Shown: positions 17,444-26,303, counted from the stretch's first letter. The stretch is 34,539 nt of DNA from Gemmatimonadales bacterium UBA2975 (GCA_002348265.1 DEAT01000028.1:11889-46427); one strand, 5' to 3'. Notes: generated by a model from the letters alone, not told the origin. Numbers and translations: made by a program.

Positions 17444-17481
17444 TTAAAGTTCGGCCATCCAATTTCTACAAGAAACTTTAA
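17444..17481. promoter_or_regulatory. 8-bp perfect dyad overlapping a metB-like start codon
   Basis: TTAAAGTT at 17444-17451 is the exact reverse complement of AACTTTAA at 17474-17481, with 22 bases between. The right arm includes the A of the ATG of the downstream PLP enzyme. It lies in the divergent 118-base gap between glmM and that gene, where promoters for both must lie. It could be a repressor site or an RNA stem masking the start codon. Confidence 0.45.
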
Positions 17482-18644
17482 TGAGCGAAGCCTCTAACGA
17501 CTTCAGCTTCGGAACAAAAGCTATCCACGCAGGTGTGGAACCCGAACCGATCACAGGTGCGATAATGACGCCGATCTTTCAGACGTCGACGTACGTGCAG
17601 CCCGCGGTGGGAGAACCTCTGTCCGGGAGCTACGACTATGGACGCACGGCCAACCCAACCCGTGAGGCGCTTGAGGCCAGCATAGCTGCTTTAGAAAGCG
17701 GCTCGTTCGGTGTTGCGTTCGCATCTGGTCTTGCAGCCCTGGAGGCAATCGTAAAGAGGCTTTCAGCAGGAGACCACGTAATAAGTGAGGAAAATACCTA
17801 CGGAGGCACGACCCGAATGTTCAATCACGTGCTTTCCCGCCTTGGTATCAAGTTCACCTATGTGGACGCGCGCGACTTAGAGGCCGTATCAGCTGCAATC
17901 CAGCCTAATACAAAGCTTATTCACGTCGAAACGCCGACAAACCCGATGATGAAGCTATGCGATATCAGGGCTATTTCTGAACTTGCGCACGCTAATGGTG
18001 CCCTGCTCTGCGTAGACAACACCTTCGCATCTCCGTTCAACCAGCGACCACTAGAGCTAGGTGCAGATTTCACGATGCACTCCTCGACGAAGTACGTGAA
18101 CGGGCATTCCGACGTCATCGGTGGCCTGATAGCAGTTCGAGATCCGGCACTGGCAGACGACCTCTACTTTATCCGGAAATCGTCTGGCGCGGTGCCTGGC
18201 CCCATGGACTGCTTCCTGACTCTACGAGGCATCAAGACCCTACATGTCCGCATGATCCGCCACAACGAGAATGGTCAGAAAGTCGCTGAATTCCTTGAGA
18301 TGCACCCAAGGGTCGATCGCGTGCTCTATCCCGGTCTCCCGTCTCACGAACAGTACGATCTAGCGAAACGTCAGATGAACGGTTTTACTGGAATGGTTTC
18401 GGTCGACGTCGGCACGCTAGAGCGCACTAAAGCTCTCACTGAGAACCTTAGGATATTCTCCCTGGCGGAGAGCCTCGGTGGTGTGGAGTCACTGGTAAAC
18501 GTGCCCGCGCTCATGACGCATGGATCAGTACCTGAGGATAGGCGCGAAGCCATGGGTATTACACCGGGCCTAGTGCGCTTCTCAGTTGGCATTGAGGATA
18601 TCGACGATATCCTCGCAGACCTCGATCGCGTGCTCCAAATATGA
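17481..18644 (+). CDS. Cys/Met metabolism PLP-dependent enzyme (cystathionine gamma-synthase or gamma-lyase)
   Basis: Fold-type I PLP enzyme of the transsulfuration family, acting on O-acylhomoserine or cystathionine in the cytoplasm. Of 387 residues, Lys204 in MHSSTKYVNGHSD is the Schiff-base lysine. The phosphate-binding segment is YGRTANPTREALE, the ring-stacking Tyr is in ENTYGGTTRMF, and the substrate carboxylate region SLGGVESLVNVPALMTH lies near the C-terminus. The pattern is typical of cystathionine gamma-synthase/lyase rather than O-acetylhomoserine sulfhydrylase. The exact reaction cannot be decided from sequence. A second, diverged paralog lies at 29342-30499. No strong Shine-Dalgarno; the start sits in a dyad. 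Confidence 0.93.
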   Translation: MSEASNDFSFGTKAIHAGVEPEPITGAIMTPIFQTSTYVQPAVGEPLSGSYDYGRTANPTREALEASIAALESGSFGVAFASGLAALEAIVKRLSAGDHVISEENTYGGTTRMFNHVLSRLGIKFTYVDARDLEAVSAAIQPNTKLIHVETPTNPMMKLCDIRAISELAHANGALLCVDNTFASPFNQRPLELGADFTMHSSTKYVNGHSDVIGGLIAVRDPALADDLYFIRKSSGAVPGPMDCFLTLRGIKTLHVRMIRHNENGQKVAEFLEMHPRVDRVLYPGLPSHEQYDLAKRQMNGFTGMVSVDVGTLERTKALTENLRIFSLAESLGGVESLVNVPALMTHGSVPEDRREAMGITPGLVRFSVGIEDIDDILADLDRVLQI

Positions 18645-18677
18645 ACGAGGAAGGTCTCAACAGAGAGGAGACGTTAG

Positions 18678-19691
18678 ATGGATGACGATAAAGATAGGTC
18701 ACAAGAGAAACCGGAAACACCCGGGGACGAATCCTCAAAAAGAATCCTTCTCGACATTTCGCCGAGCGCTTGGGAGCACCCCGCGGACAAGGCAGCTCTC
18801 CAAGCACTAAGGCGGATTCCAATCTTTGACGAAGTGTTGAAGAAGATGTTTGGCTTCTTTGGAGAAAAACCAGTTCGATTAGCCTTTCAGGCTGATGCCG
18901 TCAGTGTCTCAAACAAACAGTTTCCGGAAGTATACCGTCTATACAAGGAGGTCCTCCGCACTCTAGACGCTCCGCATGAATATCCTCTCTTCATGTCGCA
19001 GACCCCCATGGTGAATGCAGGAGCTTATGGGATGAACAAGCCGTTCATCATACTAAACTCTGGCACACGACTCCTACTGACAGACGAGGAACTCCAGTAC
19101 GTCATAGCACATGAGATCGCCCACATCATGAGCGACCACGTGCTCTATAAGACTATGACAGTCCTGCTGATCAATCTCGCCAATATGGGCTTCCCCATTG
19201 TAGGTGTCACAGCGCGGGCTGTGCTGGTGGGGTTACTAGAGTGGTCACGAAAATCCGAGCTCTCTTGCGACCGGGCTGGGTTACTCGCCATGCAAGATCC
19301 TGAAGTCGTAATGAGTGCGATGCTCAAGATGGCGGGAGGACCAACCTCCCAAGACAGAACGGACCTGAACGAGTTCATCGTTCAGGCGGACGAATACCGA
19401 GAGAGTGGCGATGTCGCAGACCAAGTCTTTAAAGTCCTCAACGTACTTGGGCGTGCGCATCCATTTCATGTGTTACGGGTCGCCGAGTTACGCGACTGGA
19501 TCGAATCCGGTGACTACGACCGCATTGTAAGCGGGGAATACGCTCGGCGCGGAGAACCAGATTCCGTGTACGAAGAGGATCTAAGGGCGGCGGCTACTGC
19601 TTACGCCGACGACGCAAGAGACTTATTGGATTCCATTACCGGTGCTGCGATGCAAGCCGGCTCAGACTTCCTGAGTGGCTTTCGAAAGTAG
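18678..19691 (+). CDS. M48-family zinc metallopeptidase
   Basis: Predicted zinc-dependent peptidase of 337 residues. The zinc motif HEIAH is at 145-149 within YVIAHEIAHIMSDH. A third ligand is likely Glu194 in SELSCDRAGLLA, the M48 'SExxAD' region with Cys in place of Ala. Unlike HtpX, it has no N-terminal membrane segments and no signal peptide. One hydrophobic stretch (about 160-188) follows the zinc helix. It starts at ATG 18678 with GAGGAG upstream, 33 bases after the PLP enzyme, suggesting co-transcription. Substrate unknown. Confidence 0.88.
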   Translation: MDDDKDRSQEKPETPGDESSKRILLDISPSAWEHPADKAALQALRRIPIFDEVLKKMFGFFGEKPVRLAFQADAVSVSNKQFPEVYRLYKEVLRTLDAPHEYPLFMSQTPMVNAGAYGMNKPFIILNSGTRLLLTDEELQYVIAHEIAHIMSDHVLYKTMTVLLINLANMGFPIVGVTARAVLVGLLEWSRKSELSCDRAGLLAMQDPEVVMSAMLKMAGGPTSQDRTDLNEFIVQADEYRESGDVADQVFKVLNVLGRAHPFHVLRVAELRDWIESGDYDRIVSGEYARRGEPDSVYEEDLRAAATAYADDARDLLDSITGAAMQAGSDFLSGFRK

Positions 19692-19785
19692 TCGGTAATG
19701 TGAGCCTAATACTCGGGGAATCAGAGCAGACCGATAGAATTGGTTGGCCCCTTTTCTTTCGTCCGTAGCAGGCTAGACTCCGGAA

Positions 19786-21087
19786 ATGCGCATCCTGATC
19801 GTTGGAAACGGTGGGCGTGAACACGCCCTGCTCTGGAAACTTAAACTTGATGCTCCCCACGCCGAGTTCTTTGCAACGCAGCCGAATGGGGGGATGGCAC
19901 CACTTTGCCAAGGTGTGGAGATCCCGGCAACAGACAAGGAAGCACTGGCTGACTGGGCCACGAAAAACAAGATCGACCTAACGGTCGTGGGCCCAGAAGG
20001 ACCTCTAGCAGAAGGAATCGTGGACCGGTTCCAAGAACTGGACTTACCTATTTTTGGTCCGACTCAGGCCGCAGCCAGTATCGAATCAAGTAAGGCCTAC
20101 GCGAAAGATCTAATGCAGAAAGCCAGTATCCCCACAGCCAGGCACCGAACTTTTTCTGAGCAGACGGCGGCGGAGAAATGGGTACATGAGCTCGGCGCAC
20201 CCATTGTGGTGAAAGCGTCTGGTCTAGCTGCTGGGAAGGGCGCGGTCGTATGCATGACAGTGGAGGCGGCACTCGAAGCGATCCGTTCCATGATGGGAGA
20301 CATGGCTTTTGGGGAAGCTGGGCAGGAGATCATCATCGAGGACTTCATGGAAGGAGAGGAGATCTCTGTCTTCGCGGTCTGCGACGGCAAGGATTTTGTT
20401 CTGCTCCCTCCCTCCCAGGATCATAAACGTGCGGGTGAGGGCGACACCGGGCTGAACACTGGCGGTATGGGTGCGTATGCCCCGGTATCAATAGCGACTA
20501 GTGAGGTGATGGAAGAGGCGGCCACGAAGGTCATAGCACCCACGCTGGAAGCTCTCGCAGCCGATGGGGCTCCTTTTCGTGGCCTGCTCTATGCCGGATT
20601 AATGAAAACGGAAGATGGACTCAAGGTTGTAGAGTTCAACTGCCGGTTCGGCGACCCTGAAACTCAGGTCGTCTTGCCACTAATGAAGTCCTCGCTCCTT
20701 GATTTGTTAGTCGCTGTCGCCCAAGGACGTTCAGTGACCAACATTGTGGTTGAAACTCATTCCGGTTGTGCAGTGGCGACTGTCCTAGCCTCAGGTGGTT
20801 ACCCAGGCAGTTATGCGAAGGGAAAACCCATTTACCTGCCCACCGAGCTAGACTCAGACGACCTGGTGCTTTTTCACGCTGGGACCGCCGGTACAGCGGA
20901 TGCCTTGGTCACGTCCGGGGGTCGTGTACTCGCTGTAACGGCCGTGGCTAAGACCTTTGCTGAAGCAGCTGAAGCGAGTCGGGCCGGAGCGAGCCAGATT
21001 GGATTTGAGGGGGCTTTTTACCGGGCCGACATCGGCTGGCGTGAACGGGGCCGAGTCGATCTTCCGCCTGAGGGCGAGACGGTTTGA
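19786..21087 (+). CDS. purD: Phosphoribosylamine-glycine ligase
   Basis: Second step of purine synthesis: phosphoribosylamine plus glycine plus ATP gives GAR. At 433 residues it is full length and single-domain (not fused to purM or purN). The N-terminal MRILIVGNGGREHALLWKL is diagnostic. The ATP-grasp region runs through VVKASGLAAGKGAVVC, EDFMEGEEISVFAVCDG, GMGAYAPV and the metal-binding VEFNCRFGDPETQ. It is preceded by a 94-base gap that may hold its own promoter. mutM follows 21 bases downstream. Confidence 0.98.
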   Translation: MRILIVGNGGREHALLWKLKLDAPHAEFFATQPNGGMAPLCQGVEIPATDKEALADWATKNKIDLTVVGPEGPLAEGIVDRFQELDLPIFGPTQAAASIESSKAYAKDLMQKASIPTARHRTFSEQTAAEKWVHELGAPIVVKASGLAAGKGAVVCMTVEAALEAIRSMMGDMAFGEAGQEIIIEDFMEGEEISVFAVCDGKDFVLLPPSQDHKRAGEGDTGLNTGGMGAYAPVSIATSEVMEEAATKVIAPTLEALAADGAPFRGLLYAGLMKTEDGLKVVEFNCRFGDPETQVVLPLMKSSLLDLLVAVAQGRSVTNIVVETHSGCAVATVLASGGYPGSYAKGKPIYLPTELDSDDLVLFHAGTAGTADALVTSGGRVLAVTAVAKTFAEAAEASRAGASQIGFEGAFYRADIGWRERGRVDLPPEGETV

Positions 21088-21108
21088 GGAAAACTATTTT
21101 TATGTGCA

Positions 21109-21939
21109 ATGCCCGAGCTACCTGAGGCTGAAACGATTGTCCGCGGCCTTAGGCCAAAGGTTACAGGAAAAACGATCGTACGTGCGGAGGTTTTGCGACC
21201 TGACATCCTCAGGGAACCCAAACGCAAATTCACTCCTAGACTTCGAGGTCGGGGGATCTGCGGTGTAACGCGACGAGCCAAGAACATTGTTATCGAGCTC
21301 GACGATAAGTCAGTAGTCTGGGTGAACCTGGGTATGACCGGGCGTCTTCTCTACTTCCCTTCACTTCCCACTGGACCGGACCGTCCAACCCACGCAACTG
21401 TTCGCTTTCGTTTAGAGGGAGGTAGCATCCTCATTTTTGACGACGTCCGTCGCTTTGGAACAGTAGAACACCTAGAGGCCGGTCAACGCCGTCAGCGCTC
21501 CGAAGCGATGGGGCCTGAACCTCTGACCGACACGTGGCTTCCCGAACACCTGCTGGAATCTTTATCACGCTCGAGAGCCCCCGCCCGATCCTGGCTTCTT
21601 GATCAACGCAGGATCGCAGGGATAGGGAACATATACGCTGCTGAAGCACTCTTTCTTGCCGGAATAGACCCTCGCACCCCCGCTCGTGATATCGACCAGG
21701 TGAGAGTTCGGGCGCTTCACCGATCGATCCGGGATGTCCTACAAGAGGCCATCGACGCAGGAGGGACGACAATAAAAGACTATCGAAATGCGGAGGGTGA
21801 AATGGGCGAATACGGTCGACAGCTCTACGTTTATGGTCGAGAAGGTTCACCGTGTCATCAATGCGACTCACCGATAGAACGCGTGGTTTTCTCCAATCGC
21901 TCTGCCTTCCTCTGTCCAGTATGCCAGCCAAGTCTTTGA
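21109..21939 (+). CDS. mutM: Formamidopyrimidine-DNA glycosylase
   Basis: Bifunctional glycosylase/AP lyase that removes 8-oxoguanine and formamidopyrimidines. The mature N-terminus PELPEAETIVRGL supplies catalytic Pro1 and Glu2. The helix-two-turn-helix region includes RRIAGIGNIYAAEALFLAGIDP. The C-terminal zinc finger has its four cysteines in CHQC and CPVCQ, separated by IERVVFSNRSAFL. At 276 residues it is standard. Start ATG 21109 is fixed by the required MPELPE start, although the Shine-Dalgarno (GAGGA) is rather far away. Confidence 0.97.
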   Translation: MPELPEAETIVRGLRPKVTGKTIVRAEVLRPDILREPKRKFTPRLRGRGICGVTRRAKNIVIELDDKSVVWVNLGMTGRLLYFPSLPTGPDRPTHATVRFRLEGGSILIFDDVRRFGTVEHLEAGQRRQRSEAMGPEPLTDTWLPEHLLESLSRSRAPARSWLLDQRRIAGIGNIYAAEALFLAGIDPRTPARDIDQVRVRALHRSIRDVLQEAIDAGGTTIKDYRNAEGEMGEYGRQLYVYGREGSPCHQCDSPIERVVFSNRSAFLCPVCQPSL

Positions 21940-23507
21940 GACGAGTCCTAAGTGTCCCTTGGTCGAAGATCAATGTTCAATTCTTTGGCCACATGGGTGC
22001 ACTCACTGCCACAATCCTATCAATGGCTTGTGCACCGTCGACTCCGGGGGCCGAATTCAACCATCCGATCCCACCGCAGAGCCATGGCTTTGACGCCTTC
22101 ATGCCTGATGTCGAAAAAGTGGTCTTGGAGAACGGTATGCGGGTCTTAGTCCTTCCACGACAAGGGATCCCCACTGTCTCCTTCGTGATGCAATATGGCA
22201 TTGGTGGGATTCACGAGCGTCCGGGTGAGACGGGAGTTGCCCACCTTCTTGAACACATGCTATTCAAGGGCTCTGAGACTATCGGTACTACGGATCTCGC
22301 TGCAGAACGCGTCCTCTTCGATATGATAGATGAGCTGCACGAGGACATGGTCGCGGCGCATGAGTCCGGCAATCTTGCCGAGGCGGAAAAACTCGAGGAT
22401 AAAATACATCGCTTAGAGGACCAGGCCCGAGAGTTCGTAGTGGCCAACGAATTCGATCGCATCTTGTCTCAAGCCGGTGCTCGAGGGTTAAATGCAACAA
22501 CGACATCCGAATCGACAATCTACTTTGTCGAACTTCCGGCTAATCGAGCAGAACTGTTCTTTGCACTAGAAGCAGATCGTATGGCTAACCCAGTGTTTCG
22601 CGAATTCTATTCAGAGCGGGACGTGGTGATGGAAGAACGGCGCATGAGAGTCGATGCGAGTCCCCGCGGCACTCTCTACGAACGCCATTTATCGACTGCC
22701 TTCGAGGTACACCCCTACGGTCAACCAGTCGTGGGGTTGATGGAAGACCTAAAGACACTCGGACGACGTGACGTAGAGCGCTACTACCAAGATTACTACG
22801 GTCCCAACAATGCTGTGCTAGCGGTGGTGGGCAACGTAGAGGCCGATGACGTCGCTGTATGGGCCAGACATTACCTTGGCTCTATTCCAGAGAGACTAGA
22901 TCCGCCTGCGGTAGAGTCACGAGAGCCAGAGCAGACTGAAGAACGACGGGTCATAATCGAATGGGATGCAGAACCCGCTCTGCGCATAGGGTGGCACGTG
23001 CCCGAAGCAACGCACGATGATGCTGTAGCCATCGCCATGCTGTCAGTGATATTGACCGGAGGAAGGACCTCGCGACTCCACCGCCGCCTTGTGACTGAAG
23101 AACAAATTGCAGCCTCGGTCTTTTCATCAACGGGACCAGGAAATCGCTTTCCACAGTTATTTCAAGTTGACGTGATCCCCGTACACACCACCTCCATCGA
23201 AACCGTCGAGGCTACCATCTACGAAGAGGTCAAACGAATACAGGACGAAGGGCCAAGCGAAGAAGAACTTGAACGAGTGCGCAATCAACTTGAGGCAGGA
23301 AGAGTGAGACGTCTTCAGTCCAACCTTGGACTAGCGTTCCAGCTAGCGGACTCCGAGTCACTATTCGGCAATTGGGCTACGACGTTTAAATCAGCCGCGC
23401 TTATGACGGAAGTTGATAGTGACGCCGTCAGGCAGGCCGCTCGCAGGTATCTGAGAAGTGAAAATAGAACCGTAGGTATTCTGCAACGTCCAAGCGTGTC
23501 ACGATGA
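21921..23507 (+). CDS. M16-family zinc peptidase, active subunit with coiled insertion
   Basis: Pitrilysin-like peptidase of about 528 residues, probably exported. Hydrophobic residues (HMGALTATILSMACAPS) follow a basic start, with a weak lipobox-like SMAC. The inverted zinc motif HLLEH (about 108-112) lies in GVAHLLEHMLFKG, with the downstream Glu in VVMEERRMRVD. Between the zinc helix and the conserved LNATTTSESTIYF strand there is an insertion of about 45 mostly charged residues (ELHEDMVAAHESGNLAEAEK onward) likely to form a coiled coil. The frame is open to 21852 inside mutM. ATG 21921 reduces the overlap to 19 bases and keeps the export signal; ATG 21993 is possible. It pairs with the next gene. 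Confidence 0.88.
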   Translation: MPAKSLRRVLSVPWSKINVQFFGHMGALTATILSMACAPSTPGAEFNHPIPPQSHGFDAFMPDVEKVVLENGMRVLVLPRQGIPTVSFVMQYGIGGIHERPGETGVAHLLEHMLFKGSETIGTTDLAAERVLFDMIDELHEDMVAAHESGNLAEAEKLEDKIHRLEDQAREFVVANEFDRILSQAGARGLNATTTSESTIYFVELPANRAELFFALEADRMANPVFREFYSERDVVMEERRMRVDASPRGTLYERHLSTAFEVHPYGQPVVGLMEDLKTLGRRDVERYYQDYYGPNNAVLAVVGNVEADDVAVWARHYLGSIPERLDPPAVESREPEQTEERRVIIEWDAEPALRIGWHVPEATHDDAVAIAMLSVILTGGRTSRLHRRLVTEEQIAASVFSSTGPGNRFPQLFQVDVIPVHTTSIETVEATIYEEVKRIQDEGPSEEELERVRNQLEAGRVRRLQSNLGLAFQLADSESLFGNWATTFKSAALMTEVDSDAVRQAARRYLRSENRTVGILQRPSVSR

Positions 23508-24979
23508 GAAACCGCCAAGACTCGAGCACCACCGTGTCGCTTCTCATCCTCGCGTACTCATTGTTCGTGATTCTTATCCTTCCTGCCAGTTCCTTAGCCC
23601 AGATTGCCCCGCCCACAAACACGGTCCGTTCGGCAATCGAGAGTTTAAGCTTCAAACAGCTCGAGTTTGAGCAGCCAAAAGTTTACCAGGTGAAAATCGA
23701 TGGGATCGACGTGATTCACCTCGAAGACAGGTCTCTTCCGCTCGTTACGCTCCATGCGTACTTCCGCGGAGGCTACGGACTGTTCGACCGAGCGTCCTAC
23801 GCTGCTGCCTTGGGGTTACCCGCACTACTGAGATATGGAGGAACAGAAAGCAGGCCAGCATCAGAAGTAGATAAAGAAATCGCACATCACGCCCATCAGC
23901 TCACATTCGGTAGCGCAGGAGGGAGCGTCACCTCCTCTCTAAATACCCTGACTGAACATCTCTCGACTGGTCTAGCTCTTTGGGGTGACATGCTTTTTGA
24001 GCCCGCATTCGATCAGGTAGAGATCGAGGCTTGGCGAACAAGACAATTAGAGGGAGTGGTTAGGCGCCTAGACGACCCAGCCAGACTAGCGTACTCAGAA
24101 CTCAATCGTCTTCTCTTTGGTGACCACCCAATCGGGTGGGAGATGGGACCAGATGATCTAGCTCCCGAACGACTTTCAGCAGATGTCTTCCGCGCGCTGC
24201 ATAAAAAAGTGATCTGCCGCGATAACATAGTCATGGGTATTACAGGTGATATCGGCCAACAGGACCTAGACCAAGCGCTGGAGAACTTGATCAAGAGGAT
24301 TCCCCGCTGCACGATGTCACTGCCTGAGCCGCCAGCTCCCGACATAAGACAGGCCCAGGGAGTCTTCCTGATCGAGAAGGATCTAGAACAATCGGTAATC
24401 GCCATGGCACACCCATCCGACGTTAGGCTCTCGGATGAGCCCGAGTACTTCGCCGCAATGATGGGCAACGCCATCCTAGGCGGCGGCGGCTTCTCCAGTC
24501 GTTTGCTGAATCGTGTCCGTACCGAGGAGGGATACTCGTATTCGGCGGCGTCACTGTGGACCACTCCACGCAATCACAAAGGTCTTGTGGGGGCGACGAC
24601 GCGGACCCGGCCAAGTAATGTAGCGCCCGCCATTGAAGCCATGCTTGAGACTATGTCTATTCTAACCAGGGAGGCTCCAGCGCCGAACGAAGTCGCCACG
24701 ACAGTCGCACAGATCGTAAACGGGTTCGTATTTAACTTCGAATCACCGAGCGCGATCGTAGCAAGAAGTATGTATTACCTAGCGCAAGACATGCCTTTGG
24801 ACTGGCTCGAGAGATACTGGGCTGGCGTTCAGGAAGTCACACCTGAGAGCATCCGCTCGGTCTTCGCCGAGCATCTGCACCCGAGCAAGATGACCATACT
24901 TGTGGTGGGTGATCCCAACCGGATCGACCTCGAGCAACTAGAGGCGTTCGGACCGATCACCACCATCGAGGTCCGCTAA
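23504..24979 (+). CDS. M16-family protein, zinc-site-lacking partner subunit
   Basis: A 491-residue exported M16 homolog with a signal peptide (VSLLILAYSLFVILILPASSLAQ). It overlaps the previous gene by 4 bases (ATGA). The position of the HxxEH helix reads AALGLPALLRYGGTES, so the zinc ligands are missing. The C-terminal half keeps the M16 substrate-side pattern LLNRVRTEEGYSYSAASLW and the RSMYYLAQDMPLDWLERY region. In bacterial M16B pairs one subunit holds zinc and the other supplies the Arg/Tyr substrate-binding half; this gene fits the second role. The two probably form a heterodimer in the periplasm. Confidence 0.88.
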   Translation: MRNRQDSSTTVSLLILAYSLFVILILPASSLAQIAPPTNTVRSAIESLSFKQLEFEQPKVYQVKIDGIDVIHLEDRSLPLVTLHAYFRGGYGLFDRASYAAALGLPALLRYGGTESRPASEVDKEIAHHAHQLTFGSAGGSVTSSLNTLTEHLSTGLALWGDMLFEPAFDQVEIEAWRTRQLEGVVRRLDDPARLAYSELNRLLFGDHPIGWEMGPDDLAPERLSADVFRALHKKVICRDNIVMGITGDIGQQDLDQALENLIKRIPRCTMSLPEPPAPDIRQAQGVFLIEKDLEQSVIAMAHPSDVRLSDEPEYFAAMMGNAILGGGGFSSRLLNRVRTEEGYSYSAASLWTTPRNHKGLVGATTRTRPSNVAPAIEAMLETMSILTREAPAPNEVATTVAQIVNGFVFNFESPSAIVARSMYYLAQDMPLDWLERYWAGVQEVTPESIRSVFAEHLHPSKMTILVVGDPNRIDLEQLEAFGPITTIEVR

Positions 24980-25028
24980 GGTCGGAGTTCCCAAAAAACA
25001 GCCTGACTTATCTAGCACTGACCCCCGG

Positions 25029-25760
25029 TCATCGAGCAGAACCCCAGTGAATAGCGGCAATGCCCCCCGAAAGCAGATTCCATCCCACCTTGTCGAAGCC
25101 GACCGATTCCATCAATGATCCAAGGCCCGCCGGTCCCGGGAACTCGCCCACTGATTTCGGCAGATAGGTATATGCCCAAGGGTGACCCGATACAATCCGA
25201 CCGATGATAGGAAGAATGTTGTGAAAGTAGAAAAGATATCCCGCACGAACGATCGGGTTTGGTGGTATGGTGAACTCAAGGATCACAAGCCGTCGACCTG
25301 GCTTAAGAACCCTATAAAATTCAGCCAGCCCCCCCCCGAGATCGGAAAGGTTGCGCACGCCGAAGCCGACTGTAGCCCCATCGAACACGTCGTCCTCGAA
25401 TGGTAGGCCCAGCGAATCGCCACAAACAGGCCGGACTACCGCCTCGCCTATCTTCGAACTACCCTGCACCAGCATCGGATGGGCGAAGTCGGATGCTACA
25501 ACCGCGCCCTTGAAGTCTTCCTCAGAAGCAAGTTCCAGTGAGAGATCATAAGTTCCCGCACAGGCATCCAAGTATGTGCCTCCAGCAGCCGTTTGCCATT
25601 GAAGGGCCTTAACTGCCTTTCGCCGCCACAAACGGTCGATATTGAGGCTTAGCACATGGTTCAGCAGGTCATATCGAGGCGCAATCTCCGAAAAAATCTG
25701 CTGAACCTGTTTTTCGCGCTCAGCACCTGATCTTGGAGCGGAATCGGAAGTTGATTTCAT
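25029..25760 (-). CDS. ubiE: Demethylmenaquinone/ubiquinone C-methyltransferase
   Basis: SAM-dependent methyltransferase for the quinone ring, most likely menaquinone (MenG role) if only that quinone is made; cytoplasmic face of the membrane. The family N-terminus QIFSEIAPRYDLLNHVLSL and IDRLWRRKAV is clear. SAM motif I is YLDACAGTYDLSLELA, with Tyr where GTGD is usual. Motifs GVRNLSDLGGGLAEFYRVLK, ILEFTIPPNP and YTYLPKSVGEFPGP complete the family pattern. ATG 25760 gives 243 residues; the open frame reaches a TTG at 25844, but those residues do not resemble the family. Transcribed convergently with the M16 pair. Confidence 0.94.
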   Translation of the reverse strand: MKSTSDSAPRSGAEREKQVQQIFSEIAPRYDLLNHVLSLNIDRLWRRKAVKALQWQTAAGGTYLDACAGTYDLSLELASEEDFKGAVVASDFAHPMLVQGSSKIGEAVVRPVCGDSLGLPFEDDVFDGATVGFGVRNLSDLGGGLAEFYRVLKPGRRLVILEFTIPPNPIVRAGYLFYFHNILPIIGRIVSGHPWAYTYLPKSVGEFPGPAGLGSLMESVGFDKVGWNLLSGGIAAIHWGSAR

Positions 25761-25883
25761 GACGGGGTTCGCTCGCCCGCGTGGCTTAATGGGTGCGGAA
25801 GTACCAACGTATACACGGAGATCAAAGCTAACGTGAGGCGACAAAACCTCTCAACGCTCTTGTGAAAGCTTATCAAATGAGTG

Positions 25884-25918
25884 TTTTTTTCTGCGTGTGA
25901 GTTTTTTTCTGCGTGTGA
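25884..25918. repeat. Tandem duplication of a T7-containing 17-mer
   Basis: The unit TTTTTTTCTGCGTGTGA occurs perfectly at 25884-25900 and 25902-25918, with a period of 18 bases. It lies between the ubiE start and a small plus-strand membrane gene, in the divergent promoter region. It may be a slipped-strand duplication or a double binding site. Confidence 0.7.
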
Positions 25919-25982
25919 TATGTGAGACCGGAGACTTCTATTGTCTCATCCACCGAAATTTTGGTAGCAAAGTGACTCTGAT

Positions 25983-26207
25983 ATGATTCGATCACTACTC
26001 TCCCTCTTCACCATCGGCCTGGTGACCATTCTAGGCTTAAGCTTGGTCTTTAGCGTGGTGGGAACCGCGATCGGACTAGCATCCTTTCTGCTCTTCAGGG
26101 CGGCACCGGTCCTTTTCGTTGGATGGATCGTCGTGAAAGCTTTTGAAAAGCTTCGTGGACCCTCGGTCCTTTCGGATGCGGATCAACGCTGGATTGAGGG
26201 CGACTGA
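25983..26207 (+). CDS. Small two-helix membrane protein, unknown
   Basis: A 74-residue hydrophobic protein starting at ATG 25983. Two membrane segments (LFTIGLVTILGLSLVFSVVG and GLASFLLFRAAPVLFVGWIV) are followed by a short charged tail (EKLRGPSVLSDADQRWIEGD). The Shine-Dalgarno is weak. No family recognised. It stands alone between the divergent ubiE and the convergent mrp. The clean membrane topology and compact tail support a real gene, with no functional clue beyond a membrane location. Confidence 0.6.
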   Translation: MIRSLLSLFTIGLVTILGLSLVFSVVGTAIGLASFLLFRAAPVLFVGWIVVKAFEKLRGPSVLSDADQRWIEGD

Positions 26208-26221
26208 GTGCCAACACGAGA

Positions 26222-26241
26222 CTCGTCGCTGAAGTGACGAG
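26222..26241. terminator. Small hairpin between convergent genes
   Basis: CTCGTC (26222-26227) and GACGAG (26236-26241) form a 6-bp stem with an 8-base loop, just after the small membrane gene and facing the mrp stop. No T-run follows on either strand, so terminator function is uncertain. Confidence 0.3.
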
Positions 26242-26303
26242 ACCGCTAGCCCTCGGCGCAAAGTCGTTGTTCTATGTCTCGACCTACCCTCGAGATGCAG
26301 CAA

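Noticed and set aside
21431..21973. 180-codon minus-strand open frame over mutM
   Set aside because: Antisense to the mutM catalytic and zinc-finger coding region; no recognisable protein pattern.
24013..24573. 186-codon minus-strand open frame over the second M16 gene
   Set aside because: Shadow of a well-supported gene; Ser/Arg-rich without domains.
25019..25031. TGACC-CCC-GGTCA mini-hairpin at the ubiE stop
   Set aside because: Only a 5-bp stem with a 3-base loop and no T-run; cannot be called a terminator.
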